Below are positions 26,994-35,531 of a DNA stretch of 64,000 nucleotides, in pieces. The notes under the pieces are model-generated. The model saw only the letters and a program-made list of their open reading frames with translations, was not told where the DNA came from and made no database searches. This stretch comes from CAJWKT01 sp964465375. GTDB lineage: Bacteria; Pseudomonadota; Gammaproteobacteria; Steroidobacterales; Rariloculaceae. The translations under genes and the position numbers were made by a program. The stretch is from positions 5,126 through 69,125 of the forward strand of contig CAYXIJ010000013.1 in assembly GCA_964465375.1 (NCBI GenBank), given 5' to 3'. How positions within the stretch are numbered: position 1 is the stretch's first letter; each line of letters starts with the position of its first letter.

Positions 26994-27932
26994 ATGAAAA
27001 AAATAAAAATTTTGGTGATGTTTTCACTACTGGGCATTGTTTGTGTATTTTCACGGTTAGCTGGTGCGCAGGGGATGGGCGCGGGTGCTGATACCATCGT
27101 CCAGCTAACAGACAGTGTATTTCGCCGTGGTGCTACTTCGAATATATTCATTGTGACAGATGATGGAATTATAGTTGTAGACGGCACTTGTGATGGTGGG
27201 GGCCAGCAGTGGCTCAAGGAAGAGCTTGCCCGTAGATATGATGTACCCGTACGGTACGTGATATTAAGCCACGATCATGAGATGCACATTTGTGGGCTGC
27301 AGGTTTTTGATGATACGGCGGTCACGGTGGCACACCGAAATGCTTTGCCTCACATCGTCAGGGAAGGCCGAAATACATCAATCCCTGATATCACGTTCGA
27401 GGAATCTATGGAGATTCATCTCGGGGGTAAGAGAGTCGTCCTGTATTATTTTGGCCCAACCCCTAGCGATAATCTAATTAAGGGGCATTTTCCGGAAGAA
27501 GGCCTTCTAGTTGCGACAGACATGATTCGTTCAGGAAAGGCCATCGGATTACCTGATTACCGTGATTCCAATGTGAATAATTTAATTTCCGCCCTTGATC
27601 GGCTGGCAAGGCTTGATAATGTAGATATTGTAGTCCCGGGCCATGCCGGTTTGGCGGACCAACAAGGTTTTGTCTATTTTCGCGAATGGCTTGTGGCACT
27701 CAAAGACCGTGTACTTGATGAAATGATTGCAGGACACTCAATTGAAGAGATTGTGGAAAATGTCAAGATGGAAGATTTTAGCGACTATGGAAATTATCGT
27801 AACTGGCTACGCCCCAACGTTATTTCCATGTGGGATTATCTCTATCGCTACCGTGAGCCCAGTAGTGGTGTAAGCGAATACCAGGAAATATATCCCATTG
27901 GTTTTCCTATCGGTCGGCCAAATATGAACTGA
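26994..27932 (+). CDS. Exported MBL-fold metallo-hydrolase with altered metal motif
   Basis: The 312-residue protein has a signal peptide ending AGAQ (about residue 26) and the metallo-beta-lactamase fold: NIFIVTDDGIIVVDGT, LSHDHEMHICG, VATDMIRSGK, and VVPGHAG. In the family motif HxHxDH the aspartate is replaced: His93-Asp-His95-Glu-Met97-His98. That Asp normally binds the second metal and acts as a base, so activity may be altered or single-metal. It is divergent from the cupin gene. A secreted hydrolase for a small ester or amide is a reasonable guess. Confidence 0.88.
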   Translation: MKKIKILVMFSLLGIVCVFSRLAGAQGMGAGADTIVQLTDSVFRRGATSNIFIVTDDGIIVVDGTCDGGGQQWLKEELARRYDVPVRYVILSHDHEMHICGLQVFDDTAVTVAHRNALPHIVREGRNTSIPDITFEESMEIHLGGKRVVLYYFGPTPSDNLIKGHFPEEGLLVATDMIRSGKAIGLPDYRDSNVNNLISALDRLARLDNVDIVVPGHAGLADQQGFVYFREWLVALKDRVLDEMIAGHSIEEIVENVKMEDFSDYGNYRNWLRPNVISMWDYLYRYREPSSGVSEYQEIYPIGFPIGRPNMN

Positions 27933-27971
27933 GTTGATTTTAGGAAATTGCATTCAATTTTGGGTCTTCTG

Positions 27972-28514
27972 ATGACTTCCTCGTATCAGTATTGTCCACT
28001 ATGCCGCGCTGTCCTTGTAGTCAGGAGTTTAGGTGGCCGAGATCGACAGGTTTGTTCTCAGGATGACTGTAATTTTGTGCACTGGGGTAATCCGGTGCCT
28101 GTAGTAGCAGGGATAGTCGAAAGAGATAATTACGTCATACTAGTCAGAAGTCAGGGGTGGCCTGAGGACTGGCATGGGTTGGTGACAGGGTTTTTAGAGA
28201 CTGGGGAGAGGCCTGAGGACGCGATTCTACGGGAAGTCCACGAAGAGTTGGGGATTGATGCGCATCACGGTCACTTTGTGGGCACTTATCCTTTTGAGGA
28301 ACAGAATCAAATCATTTTTGTATATCATCTTTACGGAAAGGATGGGGTGGTCCGTTTGTGTCAGGAAGAACTTGCTGCCTACAAAGAAGTTCCAATAGAG
28401 AAGCTACGACCTTGGAGTAAGGGGACGGGACCAGCATTACGAGACTGGCTAGCAAGCCGTGGCTACCATCCGCTCCCGTTGAGACAAACTTCTCCAGCAA
28501 AAAAAAAGATATAG
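27972..28514 (+). CDS. Nudix hydrolase with N-terminal zinc ribbon
   Basis: The start is placed at ATG 27972; a TTG at 27948 is possible. The roughly 180-residue protein has a small zinc-ribbon (CPLC...CSQDDC) like that of NudC-type enzymes, then a full Nudix box G-x5-E-x7-REVHEELG within GFLETGERPEDAIL. Nudix enzymes cleave nucleoside diphosphate derivatives using Mg bound by the REVHEE glutamates. It is short compared with NudC (about 260) because the N-terminal domain is missing. It follows the MBL gene in the same direction. Confidence 0.9.
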   Translation: MTSSYQYCPLCRAVLVVRSLGGRDRQVCSQDDCNFVHWGNPVPVVAGIVERDNYVILVRSQGWPEDWHGLVTGFLETGERPEDAILREVHEELGIDAHHGHFVGTYPFEEQNQIIFVYHLYGKDGVVRLCQEELAAYKEVPIEKLRPWSKGTGPALRDWLASRGYHPLPLRQTSPAKKKI

Positions 28515-28559
28515 GGCGCGTCTACGCAGGACTATGCGTCCTATGCATGAGTATAGCTT

Positions 28560-29624
28560 TTAGGAACCGATACGTAACAGTTGGACTAGGTTACCTCCAG
28601 CAATTAATTCTTTTTCAGAGTTGCTTAGAGTTGGGGCGCTTAAAATCAGGTCCAAACTATCCGGCCAGTTGAATGGAATATCTGTTCCGTAAACTACCTG
28701 ACTGGCCCCGACCTCGGTAACAAGATGACGGAGACCCTCCTCTGAGAAAACCATTGAATCGATGAGAACTTGATCCTTTAAGTACTCACTAGGAACTTTG
28801 GTATTGGCACAATCCGCATTACTCCGGACATCGCAAGCAACCTCTGTTCTGCCCAGGTATGACGGTAAATAGCCACCTCCATGCGCCCCAACTACCTTGA
28901 GGTTTGGAAACCGATCTAAGGTTCCGTCAAAAATCATATGGGTCAGGAAGACGGTAGTTTCCAGTGGATTACCAATAATGTTACCCAGATCTCCTCTTCC
29001 AGCAAGCCCAGCTTCCTTAACGACATTTGGTGCCCCGCCAGGGTGCATGAATACAGGGACATTCAGTTCTTCCGCTTTCGCCCAAAACGGATCAAATTTA
29101 GCCGAAGAAGGCACCTCACCTTCAACTTGACCGCCAATGGAAGCCCCGCGCGCACCTAGTTCATTCACTGCATAATCCAACTGCTCAGCCGCAAGGTCGG
29201 GGAACTGCAAGGCAACTGAAGATAGGGCAACAAACCGTTCCGGATACCTTTCACACCAAGCGGCAAGACCCTCATCCTGTATGCGGACCACTTGACTTGC
29301 AAGTTCCCGATCCGCTGCATACCACCAATACCGGTTGACGCTTAGTGCTTGCACATCCACGCCCCGTCTGTCCATTTCATCTATTCGGGCGGAGCTGAGT
29401 GCCTGCCAGCTAGCAAAACCGACATCAGAGAATGGGGTTTCTTGAAGGATTTCTGCCACTTCAGGAAAAACGCAGTGGGCGTGGATATCAACGACCGTGA
29501 TCCTTCTTCCACCTACAGAGATTTCCCGGCGGGACTGGGCGGCAACATTAAGTGCGTGACCCATCACAATCATTCCTGCCGTTGCGCTTCCGACAGTTTT
29601 TAAGAAATCCCTGCGGTTTGTCAT
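28560..29624 (-). CDS. Tat-exported amidohydrolase (ACMSD-like)
   Basis: The 354-residue protein begins with NRRDFLKTVGSATAG, a twin-arginine signal. The mature enzyme fits the amidohydrolase-2 group: metal-binding VVDIHAHCVFPE, VFMHPGGAP, VVGAHGGGYLPSY and YGTDIPFNWP supply the HxH, His, His and Asp ligands. Members include decarboxylases such as ACMSD and lactone hydrolases; the exact reaction is not clear. Export through Tat indicates folding with metal in the cytoplasm before transfer to the periplasm. Confidence 0.9.
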   Translation of the reverse strand: MTNRRDFLKTVGSATAGMIVMGHALNVAAQSRREISVGGRRITVVDIHAHCVFPEVAEILQETPFSDVGFASWQALSSARIDEMDRRGVDVQALSVNRYWWYAADRELASQVVRIQDEGLAAWCERYPERFVALSSVALQFPDLAAEQLDYAVNELGARGASIGGQVEGEVPSSAKFDPFWAKAEELNVPVFMHPGGAPNVVKEAGLAGRGDLGNIIGNPLETTVFLTHMIFDGTLDRFPNLKVVGAHGGGYLPSYLGRTEVACDVRSNADCANTKVPSEYLKDQVLIDSMVFSEEGLRHLVTEVGASQVVYGTDIPFNWPDSLDLILSAPTLSNSEKELIAGGNLVQLLRIGS

Positions 29625-29770
29625 GTTGTTCTCCCTGAAAGATGTATGTTTTCCATTCTATCGTAAAGTGCGACTTCGGTAGGGAATCATGCAAAAAAAT
29701 GGCTGACTTTTTGGCTGAACATTTCGTGGGTCCAGCGGGTAATTTTCCAGGAGGAGTTCAGTAGCAAGAG

Positions 29771-31627
29771 TTAATGCGCCATGGCATAACAATCACGTCT
29801 TGCGTCTGCGCCAGCCATCCGATTCCCGGTAGCTAGGTCGATAAGAACGACAGTAGCGCACCCCGAGATAGAAAATGGCGGAACTTTGCTCATGTTGTGG
29901 CCTCTAGCCTTTAACTCTTGGATCACATCAGGAGGTATGGTGGTTTCTATATTTGCACGGTTGAACCCGGTTGTGTGCGGCCAAAAGGAATCGTGGTAGT
30001 GTAGTGTCTGAAAGCGTGGCCATTGGATGGCGGCATGAAGGTTCGGATACCAGTCCGGCCAGAACTCCAAGATATTCAAAAGTGTCTGTAGTATCGTTTG
30101 TTCCTGATTGTCCCCACCAGGCGTTCCGATAGCGATAAAGGGTTCCCCGTCACGTAGCACGATAGTCGGTGTCAAGGTGTATCGGGGCCGAGAGCGTGGG
30201 CGCAGCTGAGCAGCTTTTGTTTCATCAAGCCAGAATTGCTCGCCACGTACACTCATAGCAATACCTGTATCACCAAGAATAACGGCACCACCTATCCATC
30301 CACCACTGGGGGTGCTATCAAAGACATTACCTTCCTTGTCGATGATGGCTATGTGCGTAGTGTCCTTAAGATGACCGTCACTACTTGCTGTCATTAGCAG
30401 TGGCTGGTCGCTAGCGTCTCCAGAGTTGGCAATCCAGAAGTCCCAGTCTTTAACCGTAGAATCAAACTCTAGTGGATTGCCTGCTTGGAATTCTTCGGAT
30501 GCCTGAGTCGGATTAATTTCCTGGGCACGCTTTTTTGCATATGCTTTTGAAAGCAAACCTTCTGCAGGTATATTGACAAAATCTGGGTCAGCGTAGTAGC
30601 TGTCGCGATCGGCAAAGGCTAGTTTCATAGCTTCGATTACTGTATGAATATAGTCAGCACTATTTTGGCCCATACCTACTAGATTGAAGTTTTCAAGAAT
30701 ATTTAGTGTTTGTAACAACATAGGGCCTTGGCTGTTGAATGATTGTTTATAAATGGTGTAACCCTTGTAGGTCGTGTTTGTTGGTGTTTCAATTCTTGAG
30801 TAGAACTCTGCAAAATCGCTTTCATCGAAGGGCGCGTTGTTCTGCTGCAAAAATTTGAGCATCTCTTGTGCAATATCGCCTTTGTAAAATCGATCACGGG
30901 CGGCTGCTATACCGATTTCACGGCTGAGTGACTTGCTTTCTTGTTCCGCTTCCACCATTTTCTTGAGCGTATTTGCGAGCGTTGGAAGCTTGATCGTTTC
31001 GCCTGCTAGGTAGTAAGACCCGTCAGGCTTCAACCAGTACTGTCGGTTGTATGGCCATTGAGATATGAATTGTTTTTCTCTCCGAATCGACTGGGCTGTA
31101 CGTGGGCGAAGAGGGAATCCTTCTCTGGCATAGCTAATAGCCCGCGCCGAAACCGATTCGAAACTCATTGTGCCCCAGCGCTCAAGCACGGTTAGTGCAG
31201 CATGAAGCGCTCCCGGCACAACTGCCGGATTGAGGCCGGCTCCGTTTAGGTTTTTACCGTCCCTAGTATAGGCACCGACAGTAGCTTCTTTAGGTGCCCA
31301 TCCCTGTCCGACGATGGAGATCACTTCGTCTTCGCTCTGAGGATAGACAAGTATCAGGGCCTCGCCCCCAAGACTGTACAGGTCTTGTTCAACGACCCCC
31401 CCTACTAGTAATGCTGCAACACCTGCATCAAAGGCATTTCCCCCGCTTACCAGGATCTCAAAAGCAGCAGCAGTCGTTAGTGGGTGTCCTGCCGATACCC
31501 CCGCTTTTTGCCCCATGACTGGGGGTCGCATCGTGGGTATGTACGTCGGGGGCTCAATGATAATTGGTGGCGCACACCCAACTAGAAGAAGAATACCAAA
31601 CAGCACTGAGCAAAACTTACTCCTCAA
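29771..31627 (-). CDS. ggt: Gamma-glutamyltransferase-family lipoprotein
   Basis: The 618-residue precursor has a lipobox LLVGC with Cys18. The family's autoprocessing site is clear: D-T-T-H with the nucleophile Thr423, so the chain should split into a large and a roughly 20 kDa small subunit. The small subunit shows FDSTPSGGW, RGEQFWLDE, RPRYTLTPTIVL and GTPGGDNQEQTILQ. These match GGT, which cleaves glutathione or gamma-glutamyl amides, and the related cephalosporin acylases. Membrane anchoring by lipid places it in the periplasm. It is 10 bases downstream of a small unknown ORF. Confidence 0.9.
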   Translation of the reverse strand: MRSKFCSVLFGILLLVGCAPPIIIEPPTYIPTMRPPVMGQKAGVSAGHPLTTAAAFEILVSGGNAFDAGVAALLVGGVVEQDLYSLGGEALILVYPQSEDEVISIVGQGWAPKEATVGAYTRDGKNLNGAGLNPAVVPGALHAALTVLERWGTMSFESVSARAISYAREGFPLRPRTAQSIRREKQFISQWPYNRQYWLKPDGSYYLAGETIKLPTLANTLKKMVEAEQESKSLSREIGIAAARDRFYKGDIAQEMLKFLQQNNAPFDESDFAEFYSRIETPTNTTYKGYTIYKQSFNSQGPMLLQTLNILENFNLVGMGQNSADYIHTVIEAMKLAFADRDSYYADPDFVNIPAEGLLSKAYAKKRAQEINPTQASEEFQAGNPLEFDSTVKDWDFWIANSGDASDQPLLMTASSDGHLKDTTHIAIIDKEGNVFDSTPSGGWIGGAVILGDTGIAMSVRGEQFWLDETKAAQLRPRSRPRYTLTPTIVLRDGEPFIAIGTPGGDNQEQTILQTLLNILEFWPDWYPNLHAAIQWPRFQTLHYHDSFWPHTTGFNRANIETTIPPDVIQELKARGHNMSKVPPFSISGCATVVLIDLATGNRMAGADARRDCYAMAH

Positions 31628-31637
31628 TTTGGATTTC

Positions 31638-31841
31638 CTATGGGATCCGGTTTTCTAGATTCGATGACGTAGATTGAGTGTACGAAAAAAGATCTTTTGT
31701 TGCTTTGGCGTCAGAGCTATATGGACCGTACCAGGTATAACTATAGTCATGCCAGTACCATCCAGTGGAGCAAGGTTCCTTGGCAAATTTTGATGTATAC
31801 CACAATGACTCGAAGTATCTGGGGTTACGCTGTTGCGACAT
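31638..31841 (-). CDS. Small aromatic-rich hypothetical protein
   Basis: This 67-residue ORF has a TAGGA ribosome site and ends 10 bases before the GGT start, so it may be translated with it. It contains FAKEPCSTGWYWHDYSYTWYG and an unusual number of Trp and Tyr. GPYSSDAKATKDLFSY looks like the 'GPY/GPF-S-x-x-x-A' tail of tiny proteins seen in other genomes. No signal peptide or domain is recognised. It could also be spurious. Confidence 0.45.
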   Translation of the reverse strand: MSQQRNPRYFESLWYTSKFAKEPCSTGWYWHDYSYTWYGPYSSDAKATKDLFSYTQSTSSNLENRIP

Positions 31842-31957
31842 ATTTTTTCCTACCTAACCTCATCTTTTAGCTTTCCGGACAATGGTTCCGTTTGTTTTAA
31901 GGTTATCAGAATCAGAGGCTAGGCATATTGTTTGTTATATTTCCGGTGACGGTGTAG

Positions 31958-33412
31958 TTAATATTTCCTGTAAAGGTGTTTTGATCGGGGGCGAGTGAAT
32001 AGACTTACACCGAATGTGGCTGCAAAGCCTGCGATGAAGCCGGGGATCATTTCATATAGATCATAAAAACGGCCTTTGAAAACAAGAACCCAGAGTATTA
32101 CGGTTATAAAGCCAGTCGCCATTCCGGCGATTGCGCCTGCTTTTGTAGTGCCCCTCCAAAAGAGAGCGCACAGCACGACAGGTGTGAAGGCAGAAGCCAG
32201 TCCGGACCAAGCAAAAAGAACAAACCAGAAAATAACCCTAATTTCAGGGAGTGCGAATGCTAGTGCGCAGGCCCCAATGACTAGAGTGGTGACTTTACCG
32301 CAGCCTGATAACAGTGACTCACCCCACTCAAGGTTTAGGGTTTTTTGTATAACATCCCTAACCACGGCAGAAGAAGCAAGAAGCAGAAGTGAGTCTGCGG
32401 TAGACATGATTGCTGCCAGCACTATTACAAGAAAGATGCCGGTAAATATTTCAGGGAACAACTCTGTTCCCATAATTGGGTAAATAGTTTCTGGGTCTTC
32501 TAGACCGGGAAAAAGGGCTCTTCCGGCTATGCCGGAAAAAACGGCACCAAGTTGAAAGATAACCATGCATGGAACTGCAATCAGGCTGCCGGTAATAATG
32601 TTGTTCTCGTCTTTTGCAGAGATAAAGCGTGTTAATAAATGTGGTGCCCCGAGAAAAGCCAACCCGATCCCCAAGAAACCAAGGGCACTGGCAATGCCGG
32701 CTGGTGAAAAACCAAAGCTACCAAAAGGCTCCAGCAGCGCTGGGTCCTGGGAAAGCAATGTGTCTAGCATACTTGACCATCCACCCGCGGCCTTAATTCC
32801 GATTGTGGGTAGAGCAATTAGGCATAAAACCATCAGAATGCCTTGTAGGAGGTCACTGTAAGCGACTGCCCTGAGGCCGCCTACGGTAGTGTAATAAAGA
32901 ACGATAGCCGCACCGATCAGTACACCAACCTCGTAGCTTGTGCCTAAAAATGACTCAAAGGCCTTGCCTGAGGCCGTAAGCTGGGCAGCTATATAAAAGG
33001 CGGCCATACTGAAGATGATAATTACACTCAAAATCCGAAGAACATGAGTGCGATCTTCAAATCGATCTTCTAGGTAATCCGGTATGGTTATCGAGGCAAG
33101 GCGGTCTGTTTCTTTTTTAAAAGGCCGTGCCACTACTACCCATGCGAGCGTTACACCGAGTACCTCCCCCATGACAATCCATAGAGCATGAAAGCCTACG
33201 AGGTAGCTCATGCCCGTAAGGCCCAGTAATAACCAGGCACTTTCGCCGGTTGCATTGGAGCTAAATGCGATGACCCAGGCTGGTAATTGCTTTCCAGCAA
33301 CATAGTAACCTTCAATATCTTTAGAGCCTTTCCTGCCCCAGAAGCCGATGATGAGCAGCAAGAGAATATAAATTGAGACAATGGTAATTATTGTTGGGGA
33401 ATTGGAGATCAT
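31958..33412 (-). CDS. Sodium:solute symporter (SSS family)
   Basis: The 484-residue protein has about 13 hydrophobic segments. It shows GYYVAGKQLPAWVIAFSSNATGESAWL, the family start, and the sodium-site region ILAAIMSTADSLLLLASSAVVRD, as in PutP. SSS proteins take up proline, pantothenate, sugars and other solutes with sodium. Its ATG overlaps the stop of a 48-residue membrane ORF (TAATG), which suggests a small accessory subunit. The substrate is unknown. Confidence 0.93.
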   Translation of the reverse strand: MISNSPTIITIVSIYILLLLIIGFWGRKGSKDIEGYYVAGKQLPAWVIAFSSNATGESAWLLLGLTGMSYLVGFHALWIVMGEVLGVTLAWVVVARPFKKETDRLASITIPDYLEDRFEDRTHVLRILSVIIIFSMAAFYIAAQLTASGKAFESFLGTSYEVGVLIGAAIVLYYTTVGGLRAVAYSDLLQGILMVLCLIALPTIGIKAAGGWSSMLDTLLSQDPALLEPFGSFGFSPAGIASALGFLGIGLAFLGAPHLLTRFISAKDENNIITGSLIAVPCMVIFQLGAVFSGIAGRALFPGLEDPETIYPIMGTELFPEIFTGIFLVIVLAAIMSTADSLLLLASSAVVRDVIQKTLNLEWGESLLSGCGKVTTLVIGACALAFALPEIRVIFWFVLFAWSGLASAFTPVVLCALFWRGTTKAGAIAGMATGFITVILWVLVFKGRFYDLYEMIPGFIAGFAATFGVSLFTRPRSKHLYRKY

Positions 33413-33558
33413 TACTGCCTCTGTTTCTTGGTCTCGGATTCAGGGCGTTGGCGCTGGCTCTTGCGCTGCGAGACAAAAAAGAAAATTTCTATTCCTAACC
33501 CAATTCCAACGGCAAAGATGAGTAAGAACCAGGATTCAACAGGTAAGTTTGCGATCAT
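33412..33558 (-). CDS. Small membrane protein, likely symporter accessory subunit
   Basis: Reading from ATG 33558 gives 48 residues: MIANLPVESW, one hydrophobic helix (FLLIFAVGIGLGIEIFFFV, about 11-29) and a basic Arg/Lys/Gln-rich tail. Its TAA overlaps the symporter ATG as TAATG, so translation is coupled. Tiny one-helix proteins encoded just upstream of SSS symporters are known as small accessory proteins; membership is inferred from size, helix and gene order. Confidence 0.7.
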   Translation of the reverse strand: MIANLPVESWFLLIFAVGIGLGIEIFFFVSQRKSQRQRPESETKKQRQ

Positions 33559-33722
33559 AAACTTTCCATTGTCAGTAACAGCCAGCGTTTTTGATTTTTA
33601 GGCGCTAATCAGGAGTATAGGGTGTGTTATTCCCAGGCGACATTACCCGAAATAACCACCCACCGGTAGGCGGAGGAACAGCCTCATTGTTACGCATGAG
33701 CAGTTAGCTCGTATAACGTTGC

Positions 33723-35339
33723 CTAGCTATTGTCCCAACCCCGGTTTCCATGGGGTACCGTCCATTGTTGGATCGGGCGCGGCTCTAATACGGGAGCACC
33801 TAGCGCAGGACATGAAAGACAGTAGGTGCCAGCGTGAGTGCCGACCCAAATTAAATTTCGATCCCATTCGATGAAAACGGTTTCCGTATCTCCGCGCCGC
33901 CAGCTGTGGTATTCCTCAATTTCCCCACCTCGTGGTGGTAAATACCAGGCAACCTCTTGTGGTTTTGTCGGATCAGAAATGTCAGTGATCCGTATACCCG
34001 CATTAAAGTGTGTTGTTGCGACGAGGTTCGGATTGGATCTGCCGGGCTGTATGAAGCAGTGGGTATTATGGGTACCAAATCTTCCGCGAGACAAGCAAAA
34101 ATCACCGTACGGTGCATCTTCGGGCGCATCCGGTCTGGGGAAAAGTCCTATGATTTCTGGATTAGCCGGATCGCTCGCATCAATAACCTGTACAGGCTTA
34201 AATGGTTCGCGGCAATCTGGTTCAATTGCCTCCGGTAATCCGATGATGATGTTATTAAACTGCCCATTGGAATCAATTATAGGTAGTACCGTGTGGTAGG
34301 GGATGCCACCGATGGTCTCAAAGTCCCACAGCAAGCTGCTGACAGGTTTTGGGTTGGCAATGTCGCTGAAATCAAAGGTAATCATGCCAAAGTGTCCAAA
34401 GCCACCATAGCCATATTTTCCACCCTCCTCAATGCGGATTGGTACGCTGGGTGCGCCGTGGGAGGCGGTCCAGGCCGCATGATCACCGGCGAACCAGTAT
34501 TTGTGGTACTCAGTCTCTTCACCATACAGTTGGCCGGGTACATGCCAGCGAGCTACTTCTTTAACGTTTTCTGGATCGGACATATCCACAATCATGAGCC
34601 CGTTGCCATTTGGCCTCTGTGCATTTTCCATACGGAACTGAGAAGACCAGCCCGCATCCAGGTATGCATAGCGGCCACCATCGTAGAAATTGTGGTGGGT
34701 GCCGCTACCTGTCTCGCCGGTACTGAACTCGTTAAGTAGTTTAGGGTCGATTGGGTTAGTAATATCATAGGTACTGATGCCCCGAAGGCCTGCATAGCTG
34801 ACTGATTGGCGGAATTTTTCCTCATGGTAACGCCCGTGCGGAAAGCCCGGCTCTGCCCCAGAAAGTGGTTGTCCATGAGTTCTCATAAAAATCCATTTTC
34901 CAGTGGATTCCTGAAAGGACACTGTTCCGTTCATACCCATACCAAGGTCGATGTATTCTGGGTTTCGAGGATTTGTCACATCAAGCCAGCCTCTGCCGGC
35001 CATGATCATTCTTTGTGCCCCTCGCGCCCACATAGCCATCAAGGGTTCCCCACTTCTAAGTTGTGGGCCTTCGATATAGGAGATGATCTCCATGTTGTGA
35101 ATATATTCATTCCTGTCTAGATAATTGAGTGCTCCCAGTGGAAGCCTGAACGGTACACCCAAGCCTTCTTCCATGATTCCAGAAAACTGTGCACGAGCGC
35201 CCATTGGGCTGGTGAGACCTGCTACCGCGATGCCCGCGGCACCCGCTAAAATCTCGCGTCTGTTGATAATTTTTGGCGCCCCTTCCGTAGGACTTTTTCT
35301 TTGTCTGCGTGAATCTGTGTTTTTATTTTTTTGGGACAT
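33723..35339 (-). CDS. Tat-exported LVIVD-repeat beta-propeller protein
   Basis: The 538-residue protein has a Tat-like signal (INRREILAGAAGIAVAG). It is built from repeats of the LVIVD type: GLMIVDMSDPENVKEVARW, MITFDFSDIANPKPVSSL, VQVIDASDPANPEIIGLF and IRITDISDPTKPQEVAWY. Such repeats form a beta-propeller, usually at the cell surface or in the periplasm. Several His and Asp residues occur in the blades. The role is unknown. It is divergent from the flavoprotein gene at 35532. Confidence 0.88.
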   Translation of the reverse strand: MSQKNKNTDSRRQRKSPTEGAPKIINRREILAGAAGIAVAGLTSPMGARAQFSGIMEEGLGVPFRLPLGALNYLDRNEYIHNMEIISYIEGPQLRSGEPLMAMWARGAQRMIMAGRGWLDVTNPRNPEYIDLGMGMNGTVSFQESTGKWIFMRTHGQPLSGAEPGFPHGRYHEEKFRQSVSYAGLRGISTYDITNPIDPKLLNEFSTGETGSGTHHNFYDGGRYAYLDAGWSSQFRMENAQRPNGNGLMIVDMSDPENVKEVARWHVPGQLYGEETEYHKYWFAGDHAAWTASHGAPSVPIRIEEGGKYGYGGFGHFGMITFDFSDIANPKPVSSLLWDFETIGGIPYHTVLPIIDSNGQFNNIIIGLPEAIEPDCREPFKPVQVIDASDPANPEIIGLFPRPDAPEDAPYGDFCLSRGRFGTHNTHCFIQPGRSNPNLVATTHFNAGIRITDISDPTKPQEVAWYLPPRGGEIEEYHSWRRGDTETVFIEWDRNLIWVGTHAGTYCLSCPALGAPVLEPRPIQQWTVPHGNRGWDNS

Positions 35340-35531
35340 GACTACCTCGTTGCATTACATTGCAGGAATCTGTGGTCTTGGTGCCACTTCATCAATAAAC
35401 AATTTCAGTGTACGCTGTTCAGAAGATGATATCCGCTATGGCCGTGTCGTGCTAGCTCGTTTTTTGGCTAAAATAAAGGTAAGAGTGTAGAGTGAAAGTA
35501 TAGAGCGTTGATAATAACCTGAGGGAAACAC

